Assembly: GCA_020883125.1 (NCBI GenBank)
Contig: JAHREW010000003.1
Location: forward strand, 124,001-188,000
Direction of reading: 5' to 3'
Origin: Microcoleus sp. CAWBG506
Lineage (GTDB): Bacteria > Cyanobacteriota > Cyanobacteriia > Cyanobacteriales > Microcoleaceae
Length of the DNA: 64,000 nt
Below the pieces are notes generated by a model that saw only the letters and a program-made list of their open reading frames with translations, was not told where the DNA came from and searched no databases. Position numbers and translations under genes: made by a program. This document shows positions 18,615 through 28,489 of this stretch, piece by piece (the stretch's first letter is position 1; each line of letters starts with the position of its first letter).

Positions 18615-18662
18615 TTCTTTTATTTTGAGAGTAGAAGGAGAAAGTTATTATGACTTTCTCTC

Positions 18663-18693
18663 GAAACCCGGTTATTTTCAACAACCGGGTTTC
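18663..18693 (+). terminator. Hairpin after psb27
   Basis: GAAACCCGGTT (18663-18673) pairs perfectly with AACCGGGTTTC (18683-18693), nine-base loop, about 50 bases after the psb27 stop. The downstream T-run is weak. The core AAACCCGGTTT is the same as in the repeats at 53-54 kb, so it may be a dispersed repeat serving as a terminator. Confidence 0.6.
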
Positions 18694-18739
18694 TGATATT
18701 GATACTTTGATTGGAAATCAATTCTGTTAAAATTATCCT

Positions 18740-21286
18740 ATGACAGAACCCCATCAAAACTGGCAAACTCAGCCCTCAACTCAAGTCCCAGCTTGGCTAA
18801 TCCAAGCTGTCAACAAACACGCACCGGAACTCCCCGGAAACTATGCCGCAGCACTCCTCTGGTATCGAGGAATTAAAAACCCAGAACAAATACCCGGATT
18901 CTTAAATCCCCAACTTTACCAGCCAGCAAGTCCCTGGGAATTCGGTCAAGAAATGAACTGGGCAATAGACAGAATCCATCAAGCAAAAAACCAGGGTGAA
19001 AAAGTCGCAATTTGGGGAGACTTCGATGCCGACGGTATCACCTCAACCTCCGTACTCTGGGATGGACTTGGCAAAATATTTTCCCAAAATGACCAACTAA
19101 TTTATTATATTCCAAATCGTTTAACAGAATCTCACGGTCTCAATATTCCCGGCATAGAAGCCTTGAAAACATCGGGAATTAGCCTAATTATTACCTGCGA
19201 TACCGGTAGTACAAATATCGCGGAAATCAAATATGCCAGAAGTTTAGGCATAGATATAATTATTACAGATCATCATACCCTCCCCGACGATCGCCCTGAC
19301 GCAGTAGCCATTATCAATCCCCGATATCTCCCCTCAAATCATCAACTTTTTCACCTATCCGGTGTCGCCGTCGCCTACAAATTAATCGAAGCATTATATC
19401 AAACATTGCCAGATATTCCCCAGCTTGCTTTAACAGACTTATTAGAATTAGTAGCCATCGGATTAATCGCCGATTTAGTCCAACTCACAGGAGACAGTCG
19501 CTACCTAGCTCAACTGGGCATACAACAACTACAAAAACAACTCAAAAATCCCACTCGACCAGGGGTTGCCAAATTACTACAATTGTGCAACAAAAATGGC
19601 GATCGCCCCACAGACATTTCCTTCGGACTCGGCCCCCGCATCAACGCCGTTAGCCGCATCCAAGGCGACGCCAGTTTCTGCGTAGAACTCCTCACCAGCC
19701 GCGACAAAAAACGCTGCGAAGAACTAGCACTCTCAACCGAAATAGCCAACTCCAGGCGCAAATCTTTACAAACATCTGTAGCCAAAGATGCAGCCCAAAA
19801 ATTAGCCAAACTAGACCTGTCCACCACCAGCGTCATCGTCCTCTCTGACCCCCAATGGGCCCTAGGAGTATTAGGATTGGTAGCCGGACAAATCGCCCAA
19901 GAATACGGCCGCCCCGTAATTTTATTCAGCACCGAAGCCACACCAGAAATCAACGAAACTCTGCCAGAAACACAATCGATCCAGTCTTTAGACTCAGAAA
20001 TACCCACAGTCCCCCAATCCCAAATCGCCAGAGGTTCTGCCCGTTCCACCAATCAAATCGACCTTTACCAATTAGTCAAAAACCAAGCACATTTATTAGA
20101 TAGATTTGGCGGTCATCCCTTCGCCGCTGGATTGAGTCTGCCCGTGGAAAATATCCCCCTATTTACCGATGCTATAAACCAGCAACTACGGCAGAAATAC
20201 AGCACCGAAAGTTTGACAGCATCTCCCGTCCAAGCAGACCTCACAATTACTGTTGCTGAGTTAGGAAAAAACCTGTTTCAAGAATTAAAATTACTAGAAC
20301 CCTGTGGTATGGGCAATCCCGCACCCAAATTGCTGATTCTTAACTGCTGGTTTGACAATGTTTGGAATAAAAATATCAAAGATTGGAAAGGACAAGAAAT
20401 TAAATATATCAAAACCACATTTAAAATTTGGGATGAAGCTGTCAATACAGGATTCCCCGGTATTTGGTGGGGACACTACCGAGACGAGATTCCTGAAGGT
20501 CGATGCGATGCTATAGTGGAACTAGACTTCAATACCTATGAAGAACAATATGAAGTCCGACTGATAGCATTGCGTTCTCGCCAAGAATCAAACCCCATCC
20601 AGCCGACCAATCAAATAGATTGGATATTAGACTGGCGGAGTGGCAATCCAGAGGCAGAATTATTAGCAGCCAGCAAAAACTTAGCCTCTCCAATATCAGT
20701 AGAACATGGAGTTGATTCCTCCGAAATATTCGATCGACCAAACTGCCTCATCCTCCAAAAATGCCCCACAAGTTGGGATGAAATGCGGATTTGGTTGAGA
20801 AAAGCACAGCACAATCAACAAAAACTGGCGATCGCCTACAGCTTACCCCCAGCAGTCCCCCCTGAGCAAATCTGGCAACAGCTAATCGGTATCGCCAAAT
20901 ATCTCAGCCGCACCCAAAAACCTGTCACCAGACAGCAACTAGGCCACAAACTCGGAATCAGCGACACATCCCTGCAATTGGGGTTCAAAACCTTAACCCA
21001 TCTTGGTTTCAAAGTCAATTATCGCGATCGAGCCTTTTACATCACCAGACAAGCCGAAACGGAAAACAGAGGAAATAACATCTCCAAATCCTTATTAGCT
21101 AGCCAATCCACCCAATTCTCCAATTCTAATTCTCGACAACTAGCCCACTGGACAGCAAAATTCCTAGCAGCAGTCTCAGAAGAACAATTCCGGCGCCAAT
21201 ATTTCTGTCAAGTACCCCTGTCCACCATTCAATCCATCGCCAGAGAGACTTTTTTCCAAGCAGATTCCCCAGCAATTCCTTTCTAA
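18740..21286 (+). CDS. recJ: Single-stranded-DNA-specific exonuclease RecJ
   Basis: An 848-residue DHH-family 5'-3' exonuclease for recombination and mismatch repair. Motif I is GDFDADGITST (D94, D96, D98), motif III is TDHH with D177-H178-H179, and the DHHA1 domain has RFGGHPFAAGLSL and EPCGMGNPAP. Beyond about residue 600 there is a cyanobacterial extension that includes a winged-helix-like segment (VTRQQLGHKLGISDTSLQL, about 733-751) and a C-terminal helix bundle. That tail accounts for the protein being about 270 residues longer than E. coli RecJ. Confidence 0.93.
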   Translation: MTEPHQNWQTQPSTQVPAWLIQAVNKHAPELPGNYAAALLWYRGIKNPEQIPGFLNPQLYQPASPWEFGQEMNWAIDRIHQAKNQGEKVAIWGDFDADGITSTSVLWDGLGKIFSQNDQLIYYIPNRLTESHGLNIPGIEALKTSGISLIITCDTGSTNIAEIKYARSLGIDIIITDHHTLPDDRPDAVAIINPRYLPSNHQLFHLSGVAVAYKLIEALYQTLPDIPQLALTDLLELVAIGLIADLVQLTGDSRYLAQLGIQQLQKQLKNPTRPGVAKLLQLCNKNGDRPTDISFGLGPRINAVSRIQGDASFCVELLTSRDKKRCEELALSTEIANSRRKSLQTSVAKDAAQKLAKLDLSTTSVIVLSDPQWALGVLGLVAGQIAQEYGRPVILFSTEATPEINETLPETQSIQSLDSEIPTVPQSQIARGSARSTNQIDLYQLVKNQAHLLDRFGGHPFAAGLSLPVENIPLFTDAINQQLRQKYSTESLTASPVQADLTITVAELGKNLFQELKLLEPCGMGNPAPKLLILNCWFDNVWNKNIKDWKGQEIKYIKTTFKIWDEAVNTGFPGIWWGHYRDEIPEGRCDAIVELDFNTYEEQYEVRLIALRSRQESNPIQPTNQIDWILDWRSGNPEAELLAASKNLASPISVEHGVDSSEIFDRPNCLILQKCPTSWDEMRIWLRKAQHNQQKLAIAYSLPPAVPPEQIWQQLIGIAKYLSRTQKPVTRQQLGHKLGISDTSLQLGFKTLTHLGFKVNYRDRAFYITRQAETENRGNNISKSLLASQSTQFSNSNSRQLAHWTAKFLAAVSEEQFRRQYFCQVPLSTIQSIARETFFQADSPAIPF

Positions 21287-21552
21287 CTCAACCAAAAACC
21301 ACATTCTCAGGAACAGCATCTCTGACAGGTTTGACAACACATCAACTTTGTTGTCGGCACCACAGGAGAACTCCCCCCGCACCAAAGTGTCACATCTCGA
21401 TTCCCAGAAATATCTTCGTTCTCAATTCATGCCGATAAAATAGGTCATAGGACAACGGGAGTTATCCGTTGCAACTCTTGCCCAAAACTCACAAGAACCC
21501 AAAACTCCCTCCCTCTTAAATTCGATCGCACATCTTCAAATTTTTAACCCCT

Positions 21553-23802
21553 ATGCTCCTCTGTCCCCGCTGCCAGTTTGAAAATCCCAATCAAAACAAG
21601 TTTTGTCAACAATGCGGAAATTCCCTAACTTACAAATCTTGTCCCCAATGTGGCGCCCAAGTCGCTGTGAGCGCCAAAGAATGTCAGAATTGTGGCACCG
21701 CAACAGGTCAAGTGTGGCAAGCAATTATTTGCGGTCGATCGAATTTGTCAGCAGTCGAGACAGAGGAACAGCCACCACAACCAGACACTGTTGGCGAAAG
21801 CACCCCCATCGCCAACTCCGTTAAACCCCCAACAGACGCAACTCCAACAGAAATCATCACCCCAGACCAAAACCCAGCATTAGTCCCAGCAGAAGTTGAA
21901 CCACCAATCGATGCTGTAGTCGGCAACAGCGCGATCGTCCCCGAATCCTTTCAAACAGACCAAAAAAGCACTAATACACCACTAGACAGCCAAATAACCC
22001 CATCCCAAAGCAATTTTGACACCACCACAGACCCTGAAGCCCACCAGGAATCCACAGAAAATCCCGATCGCCCAACCATCACCAATACTCCCCCCCAAGG
22101 TTCCGAATTCCCCACTTCCAACCCCCAAAACTTAATCCCTTCCCAGCCAGCAGGAGCCTATCTCGACAACCAACAGCGCTACCAACTCCTAGAAACCCTA
22201 CCACCAAGAAAACCCTCAGACACAGTAACCGTAACAGTATTAGACTGTCAGCCACTGCAAATGTCACCCCTCAAAGCCCTCCTAGCAGCCAATTCTGCCA
22301 CCGTCGCCAAACGAGCCTCCCCCTACAGAGGAGCCCTAGAACCCAGAGCCAACTTCACCGACTCCGCCCTAGAAAACCTGTGCCAAGGCATAGCCGAACC
22401 TTATCTAGCTCTCCGATGGCAATTCTCCCAAAACCTGCCAGTCATTCACGATAGCTGGCTAGAAAACCAACAAGCAGTGCTGCTGTTAGAAGACTGCTCC
22501 CAGTGGCCACTACTCATAGAACGCTGGAGTCAACCCGAAACCTCCACCCAACAAATTCTGTACTGGCTCCACGAAATGACAGAACTGTGGGCAGCCCTAG
22601 AACCCTGGCGCTGTCGCCAAAGTTTGTTGGAACTGACAAATTTGCGAGTCAACCCCGACTCTTCCTTTGCATTAGCATCTTTGCGGCTACAACGTCTCTA
22701 TCCCGAACCCCCCGACTCCAACCTGCAACTGCTAGATTTGGGGCAATTGTGGCAGACCATATTTAACCAGTCCGATCGCACCCAGTTTGGAGCCTTACTC
22801 GAACTCCTGCAAGAAATGTACAGGGGCGAAATTCATACCATAGACGAATTGCGATCGCGCCTAGAGACCGTCCCCCTAGAACTCCAATCCTCACCAGTAA
22901 AAACTTCCACCCCCACACGCTTCCAATTTGGCATACCCGACGAACCCAGTCCCGACCCAGGGGAAGTCTTAACCCAGCCCATGCCAGTGCAGATTTACAG
23001 CTTGGAAGACGCAGGTATCACTGATGTCGGACTCCAGCGCGCCCACAACGAAGACTTCTTCAGCATCTGGAGTCAAATCAACAAGCTCGAAACATCCTTC
23101 GGTAGAACCTTCCAAAGCAAAGGACTTTACATTCTCTGTGACGGCATGGGCGGACACGACAGTGGTGAAGTCGCCAGTCAACTAGCGGCGGAAACCCTCA
23201 GAGAATTCTTTCAAACCAGTTGGGAACATCAACTCCCTCCCGCAGAAACCATCCGCAAAGGAATTTTATTAGCCAACAAAGCCATATTTGAAATCAACCA
23301 AAAGGAAAGCCGTTCCGGCAGTGGTCGCATGGGTACAACTCTAGTCACAGTCTTAGTTCAAGACACCCAAATTGCCTTTGCCCATGTAGGCGACAGTCGC
23401 CTTTACCAACTCCGAAAAGGACAATCCCTAGAAAAACTCACCTCAGACCATGAAGTAGGTCAGCGGGAAATTAAGCGCGGGGTTGACCCCGAAACAGCCT
23501 ATTCTCGCCCAGACGCCTATCAACTAACTCAAGCGATCGGTCCACGAGACAGTAATTTTCTCAAACCTGACGTCCAGTTTTTAGAATTGTCTGAAGATAC
23601 CTTATTGATTTTGGCTTCTGACGGTCTGACAGACAATAATGTGTTGGAAACTTACTGGCAGACCTGTCTGGAACCACTCTTGGACCCACAAGCTAATTTG
23701 GAGCAAGGAGTAGCTAAATTAATAGAACTAGGCAACAAACACAATGGTCATGACAATATCACAGCCATTGTGATTCGGGCCCTAGTCGGGACGCGATTTT
23801 AG
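21553..23802 (+). CDS. PP2C-type protein phosphatase with N-terminal double zinc ribbon
   Basis: A 749-residue protein in three parts. Residues 1-48 hold two zinc ribbons (C4/C7/C18/C21 and C30/C33/C44/C47). Residues of about 60-210 are a Pro/Thr/Gln-rich linker, and 210-450 a helical region of unknown role resembling a degenerate kinase-like or regulatory domain. Residues 485-749 are a PP2C Ser/Thr phosphatase with metal motifs RAHNEDFF, CDGMGGH (D530), VGDSRLYQL, SDGLTD and HNGHDNIT. The next plus-strand gene is an FHA/kinase with its own zinc-ribbon-like motif, so the two probably act on shared targets. The stop codon overlaps that of the PEP-CTERM relic on the other strand. Confidence 0.9.
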   Translation: MLLCPRCQFENPNQNKFCQQCGNSLTYKSCPQCGAQVAVSAKECQNCGTATGQVWQAIICGRSNLSAVETEEQPPQPDTVGESTPIANSVKPPTDATPTEIITPDQNPALVPAEVEPPIDAVVGNSAIVPESFQTDQKSTNTPLDSQITPSQSNFDTTTDPEAHQESTENPDRPTITNTPPQGSEFPTSNPQNLIPSQPAGAYLDNQQRYQLLETLPPRKPSDTVTVTVLDCQPLQMSPLKALLAANSATVAKRASPYRGALEPRANFTDSALENLCQGIAEPYLALRWQFSQNLPVIHDSWLENQQAVLLLEDCSQWPLLIERWSQPETSTQQILYWLHEMTELWAALEPWRCRQSLLELTNLRVNPDSSFALASLRLQRLYPEPPDSNLQLLDLGQLWQTIFNQSDRTQFGALLELLQEMYRGEIHTIDELRSRLETVPLELQSSPVKTSTPTRFQFGIPDEPSPDPGEVLTQPMPVQIYSLEDAGITDVGLQRAHNEDFFSIWSQINKLETSFGRTFQSKGLYILCDGMGGHDSGEVASQLAAETLREFFQTSWEHQLPPAETIRKGILLANKAIFEINQKESRSGSGRMGTTLVTVLVQDTQIAFAHVGDSRLYQLRKGQSLEKLTSDHEVGQREIKRGVDPETAYSRPDAYQLTQAIGPRDSNFLKPDVQFLELSEDTLLILASDGLTDNNVLETYWQTCLEPLLDPQANLEQGVAKLIELGNKHNGHDNITAIVIRALVGTRF

Positions 23803-24025
23803 ACTTTGGAGGCTGCCAACTTTTTCTTGGCCGCTCCCAAGCCAGCGGCCGCCAGACCTAAACCTGCAACAGTCAAGGACCTTCACCTACTAGAGAGTTA
23901 GTCGAATCAAAAAAACTTAAACTAAAATTAAGTGAGGCTGCCTGTGCTGAGTTGACCCCAGTCAAGCCAAATCCCACAACAGCACCTGTCATAGCTACAG
24001 CAAATTTACGTAAAATATTAGTCAT
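23799..24025 (-). pseudogene. Decayed PEP-CTERM protein: signal peptide joined out of frame to sorting signal
   Basis: The minus-strand frame from ATG 24025 reads MTNILRKFAVAMTGAVVGFG and then LTGVNSAQAASLNFS, a clear signal peptide with AQA cleavage site, and stops at TGA after 50 residues (GEGP). One base out of frame, the sequence goes straight on as LTVAGLGLAAAGLGAAKKKL and AASKV, ending at 23799: this is the membrane helix and basic tail of a cyanobacterial PEP-CTERM sorting signal (usually VPEPLTVAGL...). The protein body between the two ends is missing. The simplest reading is an internal deletion that joined both ends out of frame. It converges with and overlaps the phosphatase stop codon. 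Confidence 0.75.
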
Positions 24026-24648
24026 TGTTCACCTAATTTTGTATTGTCAAGTATTTCATCGAGGAGTTTTGTTTTTGAACTGCCTCTGCTAAAGTAGGTC
24101 AATTTAAAATACCTAATACCCCCATTGCCCACTTCTAATAAGCGATCGGCAATCCCCGATCGGCATCTGTGACCTTTAATCCGGTGCACTTACCGCCCCC
24201 TAATTTTACAGATGAATACCAACCTGAAAAATCCCCAATTACCATGTTTATCAAATCTTTAATAAAAATTACGCTATTATTAATATTTAATCAAATTTAT
24301 GGCTATAAATCCTAGGGGAATCTGCGCATCTGTTGTTAGTTGTTTCTAGTTAAAAACAAAAGATTACCAGTTCAATTTTGCAAAAGTTAATTATGTTTAA
24401 TTTTTAGTTATTAATACTTAAAATTTCATTATAGCCTTTCTCAGTTAGGTAGGTACTAGGTAATGGGTAATGGGGCATGGGGCATAGGGTATAGGGCATT
24501 ACTAATTACCTATTACCAATTACCTATTACCAATTCTAGATCGTACCTCATATGATAGCTCAAAAGGCTATACTTGATGCCCCATACTCTCAACCTGTAA
24601 ATTATCTTTCCCCCGCCACTGCCAAACAACGGATCTCAACCACATCAA
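24026..24648. other. AT-rich intergenic stretch with simple repeats
   Basis: About 620 bases without a credible gene. Near 24460-24530 there are low-complexity runs (TAATGGGTAATGGGGCATGG, then TTACCTATTACCAATTACC) that can fold on themselves. The last 100 bases must contain the promoter of the kinase gene, but no box is clear. Confidence 0.55.
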
Positions 24649-25896
24649 TTGAAAATGCTGCTGACCCTTTTAGATCCAGAACAAAATACCCCTCTTCAAC
24701 AGTGGAGTTTTGAAAGCGAATCCATTGTTCGCATCGGCCGTTCTCCTGAAAATCACGTTGTGCTCCCCAATGTTCTAGTCTCCCGGCAGCACCTGGAATT
24801 GCAAAGAATTAAAAGTGGTGCATCCAGTCAGTGGTATTTAGTCAATTCAGGGACTAATGGGACTTTTGTTAACGGTATGCTTTTATCTCAGGGATGGATA
24901 TCCGACGGTGCTTTAATCCAGTTGGCGCGGGGTGGCCCACTGCTACATTTCCAAGTCACCACCATTGCGTGCGGTGGCAAAATCGAAGCCATGCCTCCCA
25001 TGGCTCGTCCCTCTCCCCTATGCACCCATGCGGGAAACCCCCCTGCTAATTTATTCTGCATCCACTGTGGCGAACCGATTAAAGTCGATCGCACGGTGCG
25101 AAACTACCAAGTGCTGCGAACTTTGGGTCAAGGCGGTATGGGCACAACCACCTTAGCCTGGGATCGAGACAAAGCCAAAGCTCAACAACCAGGAAGTTCC
25201 CCCGCAGCTTCTCTGGTAGTTCTCAAAGAAATGAATGCTGACATGGCTCAAATCGCCAAAGCTCAAGAACTTTTTGAACGGGAAGCTAAGACCCTGAAAT
25301 CTCTCCACCATCCCGGAATTCCTCAGTTTTTTGACTTTTTTGTCGAAGGGGGCAAAAAATACTTGGTGATGGAAATGCTCCACGGCGAAGATTTAGAAAA
25401 ACGCATCTATAACCGCGGCCCTGTTACTCCGAAGCAGGCTATAGAGTGGATGATTCAAAGCTGTGAAGTTTTGGAATACATTCACTCTCAAAAACCCCCC
25501 ATCGTCCACCGGGATATTAAACCTGCTAATTTGCTAGTCCGACATCGAGACAATGGCATTTCAGTCCTCGATTTTGGCGCTGTTAAAGAAGTTGGCACTC
25601 CTCCGGGTACTCGCATCGGCGTTGAAGGTTACACAGCGCCTGAACAAGACCGGGGACAGCCTCTTCCTCAGTCGGATTTATATGCTATTGGCCCTACTTT
25701 GATTTTTTTGCTCACCGCCAACGGTCCGCAAAAGTATTACGGCAAGATAGCTGGAGGTTATGGTTTTAAGCTCGAAAATATTCCCACTATTACACCAAAA
25801 TTGCGAGAAATTATCTTAAAAACCACCGCAGCTAAACCTGGGGACAGGTTTCAAACTGCTAAACAATTAGCTCAAGCTTTAGCAGCTTGCCTTTGA
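24649..25896 (+). CDS. FHA-domain Ser/Thr protein kinase with zinc-ribbon-like motif
   Basis: A 415-residue protein. Residues 25-100 are an FHA phosphothreonine-binding domain (IVRIGRSPENHVVL, VSRQHLEL, NGTFVNG). Next comes a short C/H cluster (CTHAGNPPANLFCIHCGEPI, about 125-144), then a Hanks-type kinase: LGQGGMGT loop from G160, K193, H287-R288-D289 in VHRDIKPANLL, D308 of DFG, and EGYTAPEQ. All catalytic residues are present. The start is TTG 24649 or ATG 24655; neither has a strong ribosome binding site. It lies 0.85 kb after the zinc-ribbon PP2C gene on the same strand, which suggests a kinase-phosphatase pair. Confidence 0.9.
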   Translation: MKMLLTLLDPEQNTPLQQWSFESESIVRIGRSPENHVVLPNVLVSRQHLELQRIKSGASSQWYLVNSGTNGTFVNGMLLSQGWISDGALIQLARGGPLLHFQVTTIACGGKIEAMPPMARPSPLCTHAGNPPANLFCIHCGEPIKVDRTVRNYQVLRTLGQGGMGTTTLAWDRDKAKAQQPGSSPAASLVVLKEMNADMAQIAKAQELFEREAKTLKSLHHPGIPQFFDFFVEGGKKYLVMEMLHGEDLEKRIYNRGPVTPKQAIEWMIQSCEVLEYIHSQKPPIVHRDIKPANLLVRHRDNGISVLDFGAVKEVGTPPGTRIGVEGYTAPEQDRGQPLPQSDLYAIGPTLIFLLTANGPQKYYGKIAGGYGFKLENIPTITPKLREIILKTTAAKPGDRFQTAKQLAQALAACL

Positions 25897-26047
25897 GGGC
25901 AGGCAGAAGTTAGAACCTGTATTTTTTTGTCCATGATTTCTTTAATGTCAGCAAAAGTCGCTCAAAAAAACCTTTATTTAGTATCAGCTCTGAGGATGTT
26001 TGGAAACCCCCTATTTCTAAACACCCAAGTCTTCCTTTTCCTCCCTG

Positions 26048-26266
26048 CTATTCTTCGTCCCAAGCTTCTACAGCTAACAACTCGCTCACGGGGTCTTGCA
26101 TGGAAAAGTCAAACTCTGTGAGTTGCTGCTTCCAATAGGGCCATTCGTCGCCGTATAGCAGAGCAATCTTCCAAATGCTGTCTGTCGGCTTGATGATGTC
26201 AGACGTGACGAGAGATTGCACCTGACGCTGGAACTTAACCATCGGCTGTATAACCTGCTGGTTCAT
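26048..26266 (-). CDS. Small conserved cyanobacterial protein (probably DUF4327)
   Basis: A 72-residue protein: PMVKFQRQVQSLVTSDIIKP, then SIWKIALLYGDEWPYWKQQL and MQDPVSELLAVEAWDEE. The compact, Trp-rich acidic sequence and the length fit the DUF4327 family, which is confined to cyanobacteria; the name is from memory and the function is unknown. It has no signal peptide or membrane helix. It converges with the kinase gene. Confidence 0.75.
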   Translation of the reverse strand: MNQQVIQPMVKFQRQVQSLVTSDIIKPTDSIWKIALLYGDEWPYWKQQLTEFDFSMQDPVSELLAVEAWDEE

Positions 26267-26624
26267 AATACCTCTTGAATTGTTTAAATCTTGCTTGTAA
26301 TTACAACTTCCCGGCTCTCACTTTTTGTCGCAGTTTCGCCAAGAACAGTTTCACCAAGATACGTGTAGATTTTTTTCGGGAAGCTACATCTTCAACTTAT
26401 ATCTTAACATCGTTGGTTTTGGCAAGGGGCTATAAGCAAGACTTAATAGTCCAAGGCTGACTCTAAAGAATTGATCATCTTTAAGAGCCACCGCTATCTG
26501 CTGTTGATTAGCGACTGGTTATGGGTGGCCTTGACTATTTCTAGCTTTTTTATAGGTGCGATGACTGCCACAGTCGTGTTTTTGACAAGATTTGGCAAAT
26601 TCCTGCAACTACAGCTAGATGCTG
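26267..26624. other. Intergenic stretch without recognised features
   Basis: A 358-base gap between two minus-strand genes. I see no family-like frame, RNA gene or strong hairpin in it; it must hold the promoter of the DUF4327-like gene. Confidence 0.5.
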
Positions 26625-27194
26625 CTACAGCGAAATGTCTTTTCCCCGCGATGTGAACTGCACTTGTTTCACGTTCCACATTGGGTTAGCGATGAGAGTT
26701 TGGCGCAAACTGCCGAAGATAGCTAGTTGTTCGCAGGTTGACATGGAGGTCAAAGTACGTTTGGAGTCGGGGGAGACTCTCAAATCTATTATAGCCTTGC
26801 CACTGTTTCGATCGACACTTACTCGATAAGCAAAGTTCAAGTCACCGCCATATTGTCTTTCCAGAATCTTAGAGACTGCTGCCAACAGCGAGTTTTCAGC
26901 AGGGAGTGAAATTGGCTGGGGCATCAGTGTTTTGCACTCAGAGTCTGGTTCGTAGACTGTAACTGTGACTATCTTTGCAGTGTCTGATAGCTGCATCCCT
27001 GGAGTCGCAGACAGAAGCGAAGGTGTTTGGCTGGCTGCTGCTGACTCGACTTTGAGCGAGACTGCTATAGGTACACTGTTAGCGTGTAATGTGCGAGACT
27101 GGATGCGGTTAGGGGGAAGCGTGCTACAGCTATACAAACCCATTATAACTGTACTGGCGGCAAAGGTTGTCAAAATTTGTTGGATACTGTTCAT
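26625..27194 (-). CDS. GerMN-like lipoprotein
   Basis: A 189-residue precursor. The start ATG at 27194 gives a lipoprotein signal (hydrophobic stretch, then LYSC with C23). The mature part has the GerMN pattern IVTVTVYEPDSEC, LLAAVSKILERQYGGDLNF, YRVSVDRNSGKAIIDLRVS and LRQTLIANPMWNVKQVQF. GerMN domains occur in cell-envelope lipoproteins of many bacteria; the role here is unknown. The frame is open 26 codons further upstream, but that part is the left end of a tnpB transposon that begins about seven bases before the ATG. The gene may therefore have lost its own ribosome binding site and promoter. Confidence 0.75.
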   Translation of the reverse strand: MNSIQQILTTFAASTVIMGLYSCSTLPPNRIQSRTLHANSVPIAVSLKVESAAASQTPSLLSATPGMQLSDTAKIVTVTVYEPDSECKTLMPQPISLPAENSLLAAVSKILERQYGGDLNFAYRVSVDRNSGKAIIDLRVSPDSKRTLTSMSTCEQLAIFGSLRQTLIANPMWNVKQVQFTSRGKDISL

Positions 27195-27307
27195 CAAAAA
27201 AATGGGTCTGAAACCCCGTCCTAAAAGGACGGCTTTACATGAATTTTTGTTAATATCTACCATTTCACACAAGACGTGCTATTATGTGAAGCGTACTTAA
27301 GGTCAGC

Positions 27308-28489
27308 ATGACACTAAAAGCCTTCAGCTATCGATTCTACTCAACGCCGGAACAAGAAGGTTTGTTGCGACGTACTTTGGGTTGTGTTCGTTTGGTCTAC
27401 AACCGTGCTTTAGCCACAAGAACGGAAGCTTGGTACGCAGAACAGAAACGGGTAGGCTATGCTGAGACTTCTTCAATGTTAACTGAATGGAAGAAAACCG
27501 AAGAACTAGATTTTCTGAACAAAGTTAGCTGTGTGCCATTACAGCAATGCTTGAGACATTTACAAACGGCTTATACCAACTTTTTTGATGGGCGGGCAAA
27601 ATATCCTAACTTCAAAAAGAAACGCAATGGTGGTATTGCAGAATTTACCAAGTCAGCATTTAAGTTCAGAGATGGACAAGTCTACCTAGCAAAAAGCACA
27701 CAAGCTTTACCAATTCGCTGGAGCCGGACACTACCTGATGGTGCCATACCATCAACCTTAAGCGTGAAGCTTGCACCATCAGGTAGGTGGTCGGTTTCTC
27801 TGCTGGTAGATGTTGAAATTGAAACACTACCCAAAACAGATAATCAAGTCGGCATCGACCTGGGAGTTACAAGCTTGCTCACTCTAAGCACTGGCGAAAA
27901 GATTGCCAATCCCAAAGGATTCAAGGCAAAGTATCGCAAGCTTAGAAGAGCGCAGAAAGCCTTAAGTCGCAAGCAAAAAGGGTCAAACAACCGTCACAAA
28001 GCACGGCTTAAAGTAGCGAAAGTGCATCAAGAAATTACTGATGCAAGGAAAGATCATCTTCACAAGTTAACAACACGGTTGGTGCGTGAAAACCAAACCA
28101 TCGCCGTAGAAGACTTAGCTGTGAAGAATCTGGTTAAAAACCGGAAACTTGCTCTAGCTATAAGTGATGCAAGTTGGGGGGAATTAGTCAGACAACTAGA
28201 TTACAAGTGCGATTGGTACGGTCGTACTTTAATTAAGATTGACCGATGGTTTCCGAGTTCAAAACGGTGTGGCAATTGCGGACATATCGTTGACAAGATG
28301 CCGTTGAATATCCGGGAATGGGATTGTCCTAATTGCGGGACGCACCATGACCGAGACATCAACGCGGCAAAGAATATTTTGGCGGCAGGGCTTGCCGTGG
28401 CAGTCTGTGGAGCGACTGTAAGACCCGAACAGAGTAAATCTGTTAAGGCTGGTGCGAAATCCCCTCTGAGGACGGAAGCAGAAACCTAA
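27308..28489 (+). CDS. tnpB: RNA-guided endonuclease TnpB
   Basis: A 393-residue TnpB. RuvC residues are D184 (GIDLGVTSL), E268 (AVEDLAVKN) and D350 (HDRDINAAKNI). The zinc finger is C321/C324 (CGNCG) and C340/C343 (CPNCG). The N-terminal helix-turn-helix segment LVYNRALATRTEAWY is intact. No frameshift or stop is visible, so it may be active. TnpB proteins are ancestors of Cas12: with an omega-RNA read from the right end they cut DNA at a guide-matched site next to a short motif and keep the element in place. The start is the ATG at 27308; AAGGTCAGC upstream is a weak ribosome binding site. Confidence 0.92.
   Translation: MTLKAFSYRFYSTPEQEGLLRRTLGCVRLVYNRALATRTEAWYAEQKRVGYAETSSMLTEWKKTEELDFLNKVSCVPLQQCLRHLQTAYTNFFDGRAKYPNFKKKRNGGIAEFTKSAFKFRDGQVYLAKSTQALPIRWSRTLPDGAIPSTLSVKLAPSGRWSVSLLVDVEIETLPKTDNQVGIDLGVTSLLTLSTGEKIANPKGFKAKYRKLRRAQKALSRKQKGSNNRHKARLKVAKVHQEITDARKDHLHKLTTRLVRENQTIAVEDLAVKNLVKNRKLALAISDASWGELVRQLDYKCDWYGRTLIKIDRWFPSSKRCGNCGHIVDKMPLNIREWDCPNCGTHHDRDINAAKNILAAGLAVAVCGATVRPEQSKSVKAGAKSPLRTEAET

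Noticed and set aside
19510-20052. 180-codon minus-strand frame opposite recJ
   Set aside because: Antisense to conserved RecJ motifs with no recognisable domain; a shadow frame.
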